Under the pieces are notes generated by a model that saw only the letters and a list, made by a program, of their open reading frames with translations, ran no database searches and was not told the DNA's origin. Positions 44,075 through 59,000 of a stretch of 64,000 nt of DNA are shown here, piece after piece (the stretch's first letter is position 1; each line of letters begins with the position of its first letter). The stretch spans positions 4,838,501-4,902,500 of the forward strand of contig NC_061456.1 of the NCBI RefSeq assembly GCF_022581195.2, written 5' to 3'. This DNA comes from Helicoverpa zea (Eukaryota; Arthropoda; Insecta; Lepidoptera; Noctuidae). The position numbers and the translations under genes are program-made.

Positions 44075-47000
44075 GTGTTTTGTTATTTTTCCATTCAATA
44101 TTATGGTGGTTTGTCCATATCTGGTACCTATGGTAGAGGCCTTGGAGTACGTATACTTAGTTTTAATGCATGCCAGTTTTAAGCTGAAACTCGAACATCT
44201 GCAGCGAGGATTACCATTTTAGTACGCGCCTACGTACGACAATTCATGTCCATAATCCGATTTTAATAGTACTTGCATCTGTTTTAAGTTGTAAACGATA
44301 TGTTATTGTTTCATTCGTGCGGAGTTAATACTTTTATACTCTCTTGAACCGTCTTGCTGTGACATCTTAATATCGCATTCCAGCCTAAGCCGAAGTTTTT
44401 GTGAAAAATAAAAGAAAAACCATTTTTCGTTGACCAATTTTATTCAAAAATTATATAATTCACATTACGAGAGGGGTATAATAAGCTTTCTCTGTATAAG
44501 TATATAAAGACATAAAAACGAATGCAAAATCGTGGCCCGTGAAGAATATTTTATGCGAGACATCAGAATACTGTTATACATATCTACGTATGTGGTAACG
44601 CTATTAGAGGGGCACTGGACAATGTAATGTACGTACCAACAGAATTATAATACGAGTCAAATAAAGAAATTGTAATAACTCATACATATTTAAAACCTTT
44701 AGCAAGTAACTGCTCGTAATTTCATACTTCACGCAATATAAGTACACTTACAGAGTTTAACATTGAAGTGTATGGCAATTCTCGAAGGTGTCTAAGTATC
44801 ATTGACCTTCATTACATTCAAGATACACCATAACTCCGCCGTGTAATCTTTAAACCTCATCGGATCGCGACTTTTTGCGCGAGAATGTCAATGCTCCACT
44901 CAATCGATTTATAGTAAAAAATAAAAAGGCGGCTCAAGGTTTTTCATATCAGAATTTGATTAGTTCAATCGAGAAAAAAAATCGAAATATATTTAATAAT
45001 ATAGTATGGAAGATGATTTTAAAATATGCATAATAATTTAGCATTTTTTATTGAGCGGCGTTTTGTTGATCAAAGGCAGGCAAAGGTCATGACCTCGCCA
45101 AACATTGCCATCTGCTTTTCTGATGGATCACGAAGACATTACGGTGGAAGTCACTAAGTACCTGTAATGACTTTGATATTATAATAAACACAATGTTTTG
45201 TGTGCATTAAAAAATAAGATACACGATTTTGCGAACTGATCTTTATTATGGAGAAGATCGCAAGAATCGATGATGGGGTATGGAAAAATGCTATTTAAAA
45301 AACGTAAAAACGAACAATGATAAACCCAAAAAAGTACCTAATATAGAAGCTGTGATAAAATTCCAAATTATATTCACATTTTCCATTTGTTTTTATATGG
45401 AAGCAATCATTCGCTTACTCCCCCGCAGCGATAAGTATTTCGGCAAGCCAGTCTCATTGTACGTAACATGAATATGATTTCAAGTCACTTTGATCTACAA
45501 TTTTAATTGTTGAGTTATAATTATGTAAATTATTGCTAAGGCGGTACAAAAAAGTGAATAGCGTTGGCAAACAATGTTTGTGCAGTTACTTTTTTGGAGA
45601 GGACCAACTTTTTGTTCAAAATTCCACAAAAAATATTATAAACCTCTGTCTCATATGGACAGCATAAGATTACATGTGAATAGTTTTTTATTCAGAGGAT
45701 TAAAATTCAATGCAAATTAATTCACTGTTGTTATTACAATGGGATAAGTCTGGTTTCTTAGAGCTAAATATTCATCATGAATTTAATTAGAAGGCAGACT
45801 GAGGAATTATTCTAAATTAATTGTAATAAGATACTGTAAATGCAATGTCATTGTCAAAGCAAATTAAGGCTGTAGAATCCTTTAAAGCGAATTATGCATG
45901 CCTTTAGCACGAGCCCTTAGTGTTAAGAGTTAAGACTATGGAAGATAAAACCTTAATTATACTCTTACTTTGTTATGTATATTTATTTAGGATGGTAAAA
46001 CCAAAATTCACACCGCCTCAAGAGTGATTGTTTACAAAAATCACTCGAAATCGAAAAGTAGGTATGGCAGTTGAATGATATTTCTCAAAATGAGTCTATC
46101 AATTACTCATAAATTGGTAATTGAATGGCCTTATTCTTCATTAACTCTCTTTATAGAACAATAGTCATTAGTTCTTTATTGAATACGTTTAATTGTATTA
46201 TTTACGCGACAACTGTATCGTTTTCTTTTATCCATTGTTTGCCTTATTTGTCACCCAGACTAAATATACAAAATTTTCGAAATCTAGGCTCACACACTGC
46301 ACTTTTAAACTTAAACAAAATGAAAACGCCTTCCATAACACACCAAAAACGTTCTCCTAAATCTGATAAAAGCTATGCTGAAAACTTAATCAAAGTTGGT
46401 TCGGCTAATTGGGAGATAATCGCGTTCAAACATATAGGTACATACACACATACATACAGGTCTAGGTACCATGTGTTTGAAATTAATTGAGAGCCTATTT
46501 TTTGAAGTCAGTTATAAACTTTATTTATTTCAGCATTCAGAACAATGATTTATAGAAAAAATAATAAGAACCTTCGATAAAAACAAATATAACTTTTATA
46601 GAAGTGTTTACTTCTTGCTTATCAACTTCGTGCGTTACTGGCTTCCTCATTTCTTTCAATACGTTTTAATTCCATACAATGTGTGTTGTTTTTTCTGATT
46701 TTTACCTTCAATGCCTTTTCTTCATTAATCTTTATTTGTTTTGTTTGTATTCCATTTTATGATTGATTTATTGTTATGGATTGTTTGTCTGATTGCTTTT
46801 CAATGTTTTGGTTTTGTATTATTATTTAGAAACTGGCTCAGTACAGAAGCACTATTTTAAATTGGATTCAATCAATCAAAACTGTGCCTTAGGACAAAAT
46901 AGACTTGAATCTTTAAATACAGACCTCAGTTTTTTTCCTAACTGATTTAATTACAGCTAAACTTTTAGCAGTGCACCATTTAATAATTTTTGATCTGTTA

Positions 47001-47225
47001 TAAATATAATTATACAAACAGTATCTAGTACTAATAAACATGAAATAAATATCACTGACGTACAATTGCAGTGATTGATATTTGAATTATAGTGAAACCG
47101 TTATGTTCTGTAATTGCTACTCGAATTGAATTTAAACGTTCATTTGTTTTAGAACGGAACGTAATTTTTTACTCTCTACACTTTAATGAGCTGAAGAAAC
47201 TATTAATTTGGTTTATTATGGGTAC
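44075..47225. other. No recognised gene
   Basis: AT-rich DNA; if the preceding exon candidate is real this would be intron. The open frame 46125-46490 (+) has no recognised domain and begins at an arbitrary codon. Confidence 0.4.
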
Positions 47226-47227
47226 GG

Positions 47228-47312
47228 AGTGAAGAAAGATGAGCGGAGGTATCATAATGCAGGTAGGTCAGGCGCCTTCTTGTAGGTCAAATGCGTACGG
47301 TGGGCTTGACCA
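47228..47312 (-). repeat. Dispersed repeat, inverted partner of 20.1 kb
   Basis: The reverse complement contains TTGACCTACAAGAAGGCGCC, TGACCTACCTGCATTATG and CTCCGCTCATCTTTC, matching 20100-20180. The two copies are about 27 kb apart, in opposite orientation. Confidence 0.6.
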
Positions 47313-50300
47313 AACCGATCAATTACCCGTGAACTGAAGAGGCGTTCGTGTATTTTGAGACTATTTTCAACGACTTTCAGTATTACAAAAAATGACGTAA
47401 AATGTATAAGGTAAAAAGCAACTTATCCTCTGCTTTTTGGAGCGATAATGATGTCTTGAGAGATTTTCGGTTATGGCACCTCCGCTAGTCATTTTATTCT
47501 CTATGGTTACGAGCGTTCAAGTAGTTAAGCATCGTTGATCTTTCAGCAGGCTTTCCTTATAAAGGTGCAGCCGCTATGATTAATTCATAGCGAGTATTTA
47601 CATATGCAATAGACGTATATCAATTGCACTACACTTCCTTATGTAGGAGAGATATTTTTCCAGAATATTATGTAAGCTGTTTAGTGGGCCGAATTTGTTG
47701 GTAAATCAGTGATTGATTCAAGTTTTTTTTAATGAATTATACTGTAAACTTCAGCATTATTTCATTAAGCTGATGTCTTGCCTAAGAAAGTTTATGAATC
47801 GAGACCAAGTTAGGTACTGTCATTCTTACCGTCAGTTGCAGGTCCATTTAAGTTTAAGCTTCATTAAATCTATTGCTGACTCTTTCTTTGTCATCAAGAT
47901 AAAAAGTTTGAGCAATAGATTCAATTAAGCTTTAATTTTATGGGTGTTTCTATAACTGACGGTTAGAATCATCAAGAAAATTTACAGTAAAACCTAAATT
48001 ACTTGTCGCTTATCAAATTACACCGGAGAAGGGCAATCAGATAAATTGAGCGTGACAGAGATTTTTCATAGTGTACAAAAAAGGTAATTTGGTTCAATTA
48101 ATGAATGCCCCTTTGGTAGTAAAGACAGGCGCGTGGTCGACGACGCGAAGCGCCGCCGGACAGTCATGATATCATCAAATTACTGTTTAGTTTATACTGT
48201 AGACTTTTTTTTGGTGTTTAGGGTTCTGTGGGCCTCTTGAAATATTATATTTTTCTTATAATTATAGTTGGTTTTTGAAGCCATATTCGCTACTATTTAT
48301 GCTTGCAAGATTTTAGCCGCTTGACTGGTTACAAGGTTTTCCTACTTCATATAAAGTTTGATAAAATTATTTGGCATAATGATATGTGGATAAGAAAATA
48401 TTTATTTGTTAAGGCGTAGTGGTTTGATTTAGGTTCTGTGATTAATAAAATTAATCTAAGTACTTTTTTCCTAAATTCAGTTCGATGAAGTGAGGATACT
48501 GGTAAGTTTTGACGACAAACAATTAGTTGTTATTAGTAACTATTCTTATTAACTTGCTTAACTATAATCTAGCATAACACCTATGATATTTATAACGCAA
48601 CATAAACAAATGAAACGCGGCCTCATTCATACCTCCTGGTTACTAGGTGTCTTACCACAGACATTCATCATCTAACTTCTAAATTTATCATCATTACGTA
48701 CAATATATTTCGTGACCATTGTTTTAATTTCTCATCTCCTGAGCGTACGGTCACAAGTTCACTACCGGGTAGCGTTTTATTTTGTTCGTGACTGAGAAAA
48801 TCAACAGAGTAATAAACAAGTAATAAAAAGGTATCTTCACGTGTAATCAAATTAATATAACATTTAGAACTTATAATATATCATTGGTTGTTTTGTTTTA
48901 TAAATAGGTACCTACCTCCGTTTATTTCAGGGCTTTAAAGCCGCCATAATTTATTCATTTGATAATTATTATTATCGAATAAATTAGACATACATAAATT
49001 ACAGGTTTTAGGAAAAGAAGACGTTTTTCTACTTTAAAATAAAACAACTTCATAAATATGTAGTAGTTATATATAAATAGGTTTTTAATGATCTAGAAAT
49101 CTAGAACTATTAAAGTAAAATGTCACTGTCATTCATTATGTTTTTTTTTTAATATAAAACAGGTAATAATGCTACGGAACTTTTTAGAATTTATTCAAAG
49201 AGCGCGTGATTGAGTAGTTTCTTGTAGTTTGTAATATTTGCATCGCTTTACTTCGTTGTTTAATTAATAACTTATTCTATAAAAAATACTGACATTTGCT
49301 AACAACATACGAAATTGAATGGTAATAGAAGTAATGGTAATGGTAGTAGTTGCTACATCGTGGTCATGAACATTTATGGATGGTTATATTAAATTGTAGA
49401 TGGAACCGTACACCTAAATAATTATGTTGGACTACTAAGTTCTTAACTTTACTACTGAGTAAAGAAATACATTAAAATTAACTAATTTGACAAACAATAT
49501 GACCTTGATCTACAAATGGCAGCAAAAACTAGACCAGTAGGGTAAGTAAGATGGGTTTTATTTTCCACTGAAGGCTGCTTAAACAGGATTCATTTTTTTG
49601 TAAACAGCACAGTTTTATCAGAAATTCCGATAGGTAATAAATAGTTTAGACAATCGTGTGTACAGTTCAGAAAGTCAAAACAATGAGCGATAAGCAATCA
49701 ATTGTTCTTAACTCGGTGATAAGCTCTCGCTATGTTATTGTTTAGTCGTTTTATCAGATCTTACCTAGTTTTTCTCTGCATATAGGTTTTTAGGTAATAT
49801 ATGACTGGCTTTTAATAGACTTATTTGGTGTTTTTCTTTGTTAAATATTTATACTTAATCTAACTTTCAGTCAACGTATTGTTGTAATTGATCAATAAAA
49901 ATACCTGTTCATAAATATTACCAGCTCCAAGCTCCAATGTATAAATAAAGCTGCTATTTGTCATAAAAAGTAGCTCAAACACATAAATTTCAATTAAATC
50001 ATTATTTATCACATTTTAAATCCGCAGCGGGTTTAAATATCACATCCATTTCTATCTGTCGATGTGCAATCCTTGTCATTACATATTCGTAATGAGCAGT
50101 TACTCAGCACACATAAATAGAAAGCTAATTATTTACATAATCCGTATATAAAAGTTAGGTTCACATACCTACGTACGTTTTTGGATTATATCATACATAT
50201 TTAATGAAACATACTGGAGCATGTGAAATCTTTTAAAATGAGACATACGACAGACAAATATTCTGTCTATTTCAAGTACGTATTCATTAATTAACATTCA

Positions 50301-53300
50301 TTTTAGGCGGAAATTCAACTCGTTCTGTTATGGACAAATTCAATTTGTTGATATAAATAAATTTGTGTGATAATTTGCTTATTTGTGGCGTTTATATTAA
50401 ATAGACCATTTTGTAGGACGTCTGGCTAATTAACATTAGAAATTGAGTGTTAATGCATGAATTAATTTGTAAATATGGAAATAAATATGTTGAATATTAT
50501 GCAAACTAAATTGGCCATGTGCTTACTGTAAAGTCAACGGTTAGCAAGGCAAGTGAAATGAAAGCCTGTAAAAAGCTGCAAAAATACTTAAGTTGAGTCC
50601 ATCCGTGACCTCAATTGGTGTAACTCAGCTGAAACGTCGAGAAAAATAAAAAGATATCGTACCTTTATATACAGTTCCTATTATTTGTAAATAAATATAT
50701 ATGTTTCTTGAAAATCTTATTATATCAGTCAATTTTCATACACTAAACGTGAACGTATGTCAGGTTTAAATCAATACAATCGTAACTATTCTACTATTGT
50801 AGTAAAGGCAAAACAAGCATGCATTGTTATTATGACAAAGCAAACAATAATTTGTATTTAATTATCAATAGGAAAAATAGGTATTTCTTTTTTAAGACAA
50901 TGACAGAAAACTGTTTTTCTTTTTCTGAAAAAGAAAGATTGGATCACTTTTCAATTGCCTTTAGTTTTTTTTGTATTGTACCTATTGTTATTCCTCTTAT
51001 ACCTATAGAACCCGTCAGTTTTCGTGTGTTTGTTTTAATTTTAACCAATGAAGTTAAAAAGTAAATTAATAGATCCAAATTATTGATAACAGGAATTTGT
51101 TTTTAAGGTTGAGACTGTTTAAAGTTTAAAGGTATTTCTCTAGATTGCGGAAGACGGTAAATGTTGTTTTTGTCGCAACTTGGGCTAGGCTTAAGTACTT
51201 CTGAATCAGTCTTTAAAAGATAGATGATTTGCTATTCAGCCTATTTAGGCGTGGTTCGCAGTAAGCCTTTAGGTGCTACTTTTTCTCACGTTTCCAACCA
51301 CAATTACGAAATTCAACCTATCTTTTTGAAGTACTATTGATAATGTGACATCAAAACTTAGATTTTATATTTATTCAAAAAACGCGTAATTTATTAATTA
51401 GGCGTACCATACGACAAACCTTAATTGTTGCATGGCATTATTATCAAAAATATGTACGACACTTAATACTACATATTTGAGGCTTGCACTTCGCTTGACC
51501 CGCGTCGCTGACTATGCTTTGTCGGCAGTTACAACATCTATCGACATGCATAGGAGTAACTTGTTAGTATTTCAGCATAATGTATGTAGTATGTAGGTAT
51601 TTTATTCTTAAGAAAATAAATTGACACATTGGTTTGATAGATAAATTAAAGATTTTGAGTATATTTGGAAAAATGTACCTTACTGTTAAGAATACACTAG
51701 ATTTTCCCTTTGCCTTACACCTTTAATTTTTAAAGCCGATTATAAAGGCAAAGGCTTTTTATTTTTATTGTCAATTGTTAGGTGCACGATTCCATGGAAT
51801 GGGTTTTATGGAGAAGAATCAACAAGAAACTCCGTAGACACTCTTTTCAAAACTGAAACTTTCAGTTTACTTAATTAATACTTTCAATGAACACCGACAA
51901 AACATCAAACAATGTTCTAAAGTATTTTGCACTGATTTTGTAAGAACTTATATGCCGATGACACGCTACCAATTATTTAGGTTAGAACGTATTAAATGAT
52001 TTATGATTTCGATGCTTCCCTCTAATAACTGTTATTTTCCTGTCGGTGTCTATTACAACGCTAAGTACTTATAATTAGTTTTTCATTAATGTAACATTTC
52101 GAGGGCATCATTAATCCTGCAATATCGTACAAAATATATTTAGTTCAAATAAATGGACAGTTAATTTAAGGTATTTTAAATTATTTATTATTTAGGAAGT
52201 GTACCGATTAAGGTTTGATCTAGGATACAAACAGGATATCTTTGACAGTTAAATCTGTAAGATTAATTTTGATCGACATTCCTTAATTATATTCTAAATG
52301 TGCAATTACCATGTGACGCAAGTTCACCTTTCTGCAATTAATATAAAACATAATAAATGTGGCTGGTCAAAACGCCTAGGAATAAAAAAATCTCGAACTT
52401 GGAAAGTAGGTAGGTCCGACGTACTAAAGTAGGTATAGGTAGTATGAATAAAGCCTACGTTGACTGTATAACTGTACAAACACAAAGGTGTAATTAGTGT
52501 AGGTAATTACAGTTCAGCAAGTCAGTTGATTTGGCAATGATTTGTGATTACAATTCAATATCGATATTTTGATAACCGTGCATTCCATATCAGAACAAAA
52601 CAGTTACCGTTTACTGTTTTCTTATATGAAAAATATCTAGTTTTCTAAGGAGTGCGCAAAGGGCAAACCAAAAACGGATATGTCACGTCGATTTGAGACA
52701 ACACAATAAAGATTGGTAAGGCTATCTTAGATCTTGCTTACATAAAACATCCTGCTACGAAGAAGATAGTATTAACTTTCTAGTTTAAAGAGTAAGTTTG
52801 TTTACATCAAAACGGAATAAAATCCACCGAGTACTGAAAAGCCACCCAATTTTAAAGACAACTCAAACAAAATTCTGCCTCTGATACATGTTAAATTTCT
52901 GCGTCAGAAAGACTTCTAAAATATAAAATTAATTCTTTTTTGAATATTTCGAGTATAGATTATAATTACAAGAATTTAAGTGCTAACACAAACTACAAAA
53001 GAGTTTCTAAGTGCACAATTGATCTCACAAAACGTGTTGACATCAAATTGCACGTTCACCATTCATCACCGACAAGACATAGTACTTAACATTTCAACAA
53101 TATATTCTAAGCCTTACAAGAGTGTAAGCGGCCCTTTGTCCCTTATATCTCATATCTGTCATCTACACAGCTGTTGGATAACTTCCTTCAACCATGTATG
53201 GTGTTGCTAGGAAAGCATTTCTCCATGTGTAAGTAGGACGAGCTTGTTAGCCACATATAGGATTTTCCTTTTGGTTAAAATGTCAGGGATAGTTGCTTAG

Positions 53301-54245
53301 ATTTATGGGTAATGATGTCTCATGATTCAGTGTTTGTGTTAGATGTATTGGTTTTGATAGTGGTCTTAGTTAGGTTTTACTTACGTAAGTGAAGTGTCAT
53401 TTTGAGGCATATCCACGATCGTCAATTGTTTTCTGCCCCTAAAATATACAGTCAGTAACATATCAATGTGATGTCAACAAATGTGTATGTCAACAAATCT
53501 ACTTATGTATTAGCAAATAGCAAAGGTACAGTCACGACAAGAATGGGTAAGCAATTCTAATCAGCGGTGCCTATTACAATCTCATTCTCAAAAATATTAA
53601 TTGCAAGAGTATAAAAATTAGCATTTGATTATTCAATGTAACTTGACCGTTTACGCCTATTAAATTAACGGCAGAAATCTGAGGCGCAGCTATTAGGGAG
53701 GTGTCGTAATAATCGTTCGTAATATTATATCGTAAAAGTATAATTGCGTTTCCTATTGTATTTTGATTAATAGCAGTAGCGTGGATATTAGATTCCGGAA
53801 GCTGAGATTCAACTTACTTTTAAGTGCGCGGTATAGTTATTTAAATGTCAGAATAAAATAAATCGCCCAGCCGTCAGATTCATTGTAAAGCACGCAGTTC
53901 AATAGCTCAGCATAATCCTTATTTTCAGTCAACTGAAATTGGTTAGGCCTTGCCCTTTCCCTTTTCATGCAAAAGCAAACAAAGTTAAGAATTACCAAAA
54001 AATATAATAGAAATAGATACAGAAACATGATACAATCTGTAAGAGCAAATCAATAATGTCATAAACGCCAACATCAAAATCAATTACAGGGGCTCAAGCA
54101 ATTGAATATCGTTGTTGACAGCACAATTCATAGCCGTGTTAAGTTCACTTCACTACGTTATAACATATATGTCCAATATAATGAACGAAATGCATTTCAA
54201 TTTTGCTCTATGGTCCGCACGTGTTGCTTCATCTAAGTGTAAGAC
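47313..54245. other. Long stretch without recognised genes
   Basis: AT-rich DNA. A GC-rich motif near 48,130-48,170 (GACGACGCGAAGCGCCGCC) and a segment near 51,480-51,560 were inspected without finding coding signal. The open frames scattered here are short and show no domains. Confidence 0.4.
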
Positions 54246-54720
54246 TACACTCACTGCAAATTTTTAGTCGGCCGATTGTTTACTGATATGGCACAGTATG
54301 GTAGCATGCACACTACAGAGATCAGGTATTTAGCCGGTATCAGACCGACCGAAAACTTTGATTGGTATCAAGATCGCCATCCATCGGGTCAACTGGAAGC
54401 TGACTGTTTTGTCCGCAATGTGCGGGTAGTCTAAAGCTATGTACAGACTAATCATTCCTACTTCGTGTAGGTTATGCGTTCATATCGAACGTTAGTTGAG
54501 TTGAGTAGTTAGTTGAGTCCCTAGTCCACATAAATTTGTGTATGAATGTCGAAAATTGAGTACGCCTAACCGTCCGTCTATGCGTACATTAGATTGCTGA
54601 TCTGTACGTATCTTAACACAGAATACGTGAGCTCTTACACCCAATTCGATTTCATCATAATCTCTTCCCGTGCGAACAAAATGTCTTTTTGATTTCACAA
54701 TTCAATTTGATATGATTACT
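54246..54720. repeat. Putative dispersed repeats (two adjacent segments)
   Basis: The segment 54250-54360 contains TTTTTAGTCGGCCGATTG and a repeated CCGGTATCAGACCGACC context. The segment 54430-54690 has TACAGACTAATC, GTTAGTTGAGTTGAGTAGTTAGTTGAG and CCACATAAATTTGTG. Both resemble repeats I recall from Lepidoptera, but I cannot set boundaries or class. Confidence 0.3.
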
Positions 54721-55924
54721 CATATTAGTATTACCTTTATCTCTGTCATCGGATATTTGTTAAATGCACGGAATTGACCTTCGTTCATACATTCTTTATT
54801 TCATAATTTGATACCTTTGATGCAAAGTATCGTGTGATGTAATTCTAATTGCATCTTAAGGTTGTTTTGATATTAAAAGTCTTTTTGGTCCACCTCTTAG
54901 GTGCTACACGTGTTTTTACTCATTTATACAAGACCTTCAAAATACTTTATTAATGAATGGCATAATTACTTATGTATTTATTATAATAGTGCCATTTGTA
55001 TGTTTTGACTAATCCATAAGTTTGTTTACCTTTTAATTCTAGGTTCATTAATAATTTAAAAAACTGAACAACTTTATTAAAATACTTCGATTAAAAAAGT
55101 TACGATCAATAAAATTATCAGTGTCGAAAAATCGATTAAATTTAATTATCCTAAATGGTCATGAATTTCTTGTACTATCAATAAAATAGCGATACTAATG
55201 AAATTCCTTTATAAATCGATGCATTGGTCTACATTGACTAAATGGCTACTTCTTACGTAATTTGAACTTCAAACCAGTAATGATCGTAATAGGCCATCAT
55301 AAACTAATGGGTTTTGACTGTAATAACATGTTTACAAATTTTCTGATACATGCACTAATGATAGTCTTGGTTTTAAACAGCTTGATTTATGATATCTTGT
55401 CTTTGCGATTGACTTCCGCATAATCGATATGGACTATTTGATTCGTACATTGGACATCTAATAATAGTTCTGAACTAATTTTCAGGAACTCAATAATTAT
55501 TATCCTTCGTAATTGCATAGGTTTAATATTAGCTCTTTAATTTGTCCGTTGAGTTTGACGTATTTGATTTCCTGCTGCTGTGTTTATTTCAAGATTAAAA
55601 TAAGCAGAAAATGTACACGTCTCATCTGATTAAGTATTAATGTACAAAATCAATATTCTTCTCCAAATTGGTTGTAATTTTCCGCTAATGACGGTCATTA
55701 TGGCTCGTGATGCACGGTCGCTTGCAGTTAATGATGATGGCATTCCACCAATACCCTGCCTGATTGAATCTTCTTGACCTTACAACCTTCTTGGTCTTTG
55801 ACATCGAATAATGTCATCAAGTCCAAGGTACTTCTAATAACAAGCTTTTTGCTTGAGGAAAATTAACGAAGGATTTTAACTACAAAGCAAATCTTCTATT
55901 GCATTCTCAACTGTAAGTTCCAAT
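54721..55924. other. No recognised gene
   Basis: AT-rich DNA; nothing assignable was found. Confidence 0.4.
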
Positions 55925-56060
55925 TCGCCTATTCTAGTCAAGGGGTCGTGGGTTCAATTGGCGTATCGAAACAAGTATGTCTATGGCCTAAAGACATTTG
56001 TTCAGACTGATTGTTTGGACACTAGAATTTGTGTGCAACCATGGTTGATCGGAAATCATA
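55925..56060 (+). repeat. Diverged tRNA-derived SINE-like fragment
   Basis: GGGGTCGTGGGTTCAATTGG resembles an RNA polymerase III B box (GGTTCGANTCC), followed by AAACAAGTATGTCTATGG and TTTGTTCAGACTGATTGTTT, which recall the body of a common lepidopteran repeat. No A box or tail was fixed. Confidence 0.35.
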
Positions 56061-59000
56061 GAGAGATAGGTACCAAAAAAGTTATAATCGAAGGTTGCCT
56101 TTGGATTCCTCAGCCAATCAATCAATGAAGGTTATGTTTTGAATAAAGCCAAAGGTGAACATAACATTATATTAACAGTAAATAAAATAAGTATATTCTA
56201 GAACAAATAAATGGAAACAAGACGAACATCAATCTACCCATCAAAGTGCCCAAAAGTTGGCAATTGTTTGTCGCGTAACATTCTTAAGCAATGTATTCCA
56301 AGCCGACTGCTGGCATAGTTTCGGCCGATCAATGAATGAATCTAAAAGCCGTTGTTACATAAACCTCGATATTGTAATAGTGGTCTACGATCGTAATTCA
56401 ATAATTTCACGGTTAAGTGTTTAACTGCCATTGACCCTATTCAAGTATTTCTTGTTTTAGTTTATTGATAAGGGCTAAGGTTGCTAGTTGATTGAACTCT
56501 AGGTGTTTGCTTTTAGTGCATTTCAAATTGTTTCTGCTATCAAAGTCCGTGGCCTATTTTCCTAATTCATTGTTTTAATTTTGAATGGCATGTCACTTGA
56601 AATAATTTGAAGTAACCTAATTGTTTTGTTATGAATCATTATCAGTCCGTCTGAAATCTTTTGCATTGTAGTTTTTGATCCTCGTTAATAATCGTCTGTA
56701 TCATGAATCTTAGTGTTAAAAATAACAACTTTAACATGGCCCGTAATATTAGATTCGTGAACATAGATTTCATGTTCTAGCATCCGATTATTTGATTCTA
56801 ATTTGCGTTAATAGCTGTATGTATTAGGATTTGAACGATCTAATTGACACGGCAGTGAACGAAGATGTTAGCGTTTTCGTGTTACAATGTGGTTAATAAT
56901 ATCTTAATTAATATTCGAAACTGATAAATTACGGCAATTTAAATTGTCTTCTTATCACATTTTCGATGTCTAACTTAATATTGATGTTCTGCTAACATTA
57001 AAACCATAGATACATTGCAATATTCGTGACCGGAGTTTCGAAGTAAAATCGTATCTACGTACTTGTACAATTCCAAACATTATTCCTTGGGTATGTCTTC
57101 CAGGATACAATTATTTACGCAATTACCTTCGCTAATAGGTGCTCTGTAGTTTTGACTTAATGACGTCCAAGAGGGTTATTTGTATTTACAAGGTGTAATG
57201 CAAACAATTTTGATGATGTCGCTGCAATTACGAGGTTCTTAGATCCAGTTCCTTTACCTACATAATCGTTTTCTGCCCATGGTTGCCATGGTTATAATCA
57301 AAAATGCTATGGGAAATATTATTGTGTATTTTCAAATCTGGTGACGCAAGTACATTTATAATTCGCATTTATTTGATAAAAGTAGATATTAAAATATGGT
57401 TTCAATCAATACAAAGATTGTATTTTTACCCAAAAGATTATTTGTTTCTTTACCGAGACAGAGTAACTACTGGAAGGGATATCAATGTAACAATAATGTA
57501 TAAAGAAAAGACGTATCCACGAAATGATCTTGTCATTATTTGTACATCGTGTGTAATATCGGATTACTTAACAGACGTAATGTAATGCTTGTTTTAATTC
57601 ACTCATTGCACATAGCTCCGCGTCTGCCCATTATATGCTAATTGGAAGACGACACGCAAAATTGCTACAGACAGAAAGTGGAATTTTTGTTACTACTATG
57701 GCAGTGGGATGCCTAGTATTAAAAAGTCAACAAAATAGTACTCTCTCTCTTCGGTAATTTTATAATATTTTTATCATCAAGTATAATCGAATGAAAAATG
57801 TGGTATATGGTTTCTTTAGAAGGATGCGAAAATTGTTTTTTTTTTTTTTTTTATAACATAAATCATATAAGGTATCATATAAGTTCATATAAGTTGTATT
57901 TTGTTTAGCTTATTGAGGATTAGTGACAAACTTCTTTTGATCAAATCCTGAGCTCTGACTTTCTTGTCTCTCTGATTTACTTGACCACTTCTTCTTCCAC
58001 TTAAACGTGACCTACACCTTATTATTATTATATTTAAACTTAGAACCATTACCATAGATGCAATAACAATACATAAAAAACTTTGGAATACTGGCCGCTA
58101 AAATAATATGACACGTAGTACTCATCCAAAAAGAATAGACAAAAGTTATTTTTTCTTTACATAACCATTACCTTTTGCGTGTAAAGATGTACTATCTTGC
58201 GTCAATGGTAGCGTGTAACCGTGGTTCGGAAACTCTTCAATGGTTTTTGGTACAAACGGTTAGTTGCAAAAGTTAAGGGTTATGCAAGCGTTACGGTTAG
58301 ACGAGGGGTGGACGCGAGGTGCATGCGGACCAAATTGCATTTCGTGACGAATTCTTTTTTGTTTTGTAATTTATTTGGTGGTACTGTATATTTTCAGGTT
58401 GATAAGGTGTTAGAGAAATGGGTGTTATTGGTAAATGTTGGCGTTGATTGGTCCGGCTTTTGGTTTATAGCCTATAGTTCGACATACATCAAGAAGGTAT
58501 CCTTAACTTGAAAATGACTGTGTGAAAGGAAACTTTATAAACTCTCTTTCTTAATAGAAGCTTAGTATACAGCGGTGTAACACTGTCAATTGACAATTTA
58601 AATCTCACTAGAGAGTACAAATATACGAAGTGTTTTGTTTAGATTATTTGTAGAACACAAACAGCCGCGCAATCATCGTCTAGCCGCATCAGCTAGGGCT
58701 GAAGTAGACGCTAGATTATGATGATCACGAATCCATACTTACTATTCAAAAGACATTAATTGACTCTATTACTGTCGGCACAAAGAGGCAATCACATAAA
58801 TTATGTTCGACATCGAGGTGAAAGTTCACAGTTCGCAATATTTCAATTATGCGGTCGCGTGCGGTATGGCCCCACATAAAATATTATGATGTGCTGCGGT
58901 TTGTTACAACAGTCTACTATAATTGCATATTCTCTGCTAATTCTATTGTTTGCAGCCATTTAGGTTTTTAACTTCACAGTCGTATATTTGAAGGCGATTT

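Noticed and set aside
46125..46490. Plus-strand 121-codon frame
   Set aside because: No domain or splice context; composition follows the local AT-rich DNA.
55925..56060. A tRNA gene
   Set aside because: Only a B-box-like sequence is present; no A box, acceptor stem or anticodon arm could be folded.
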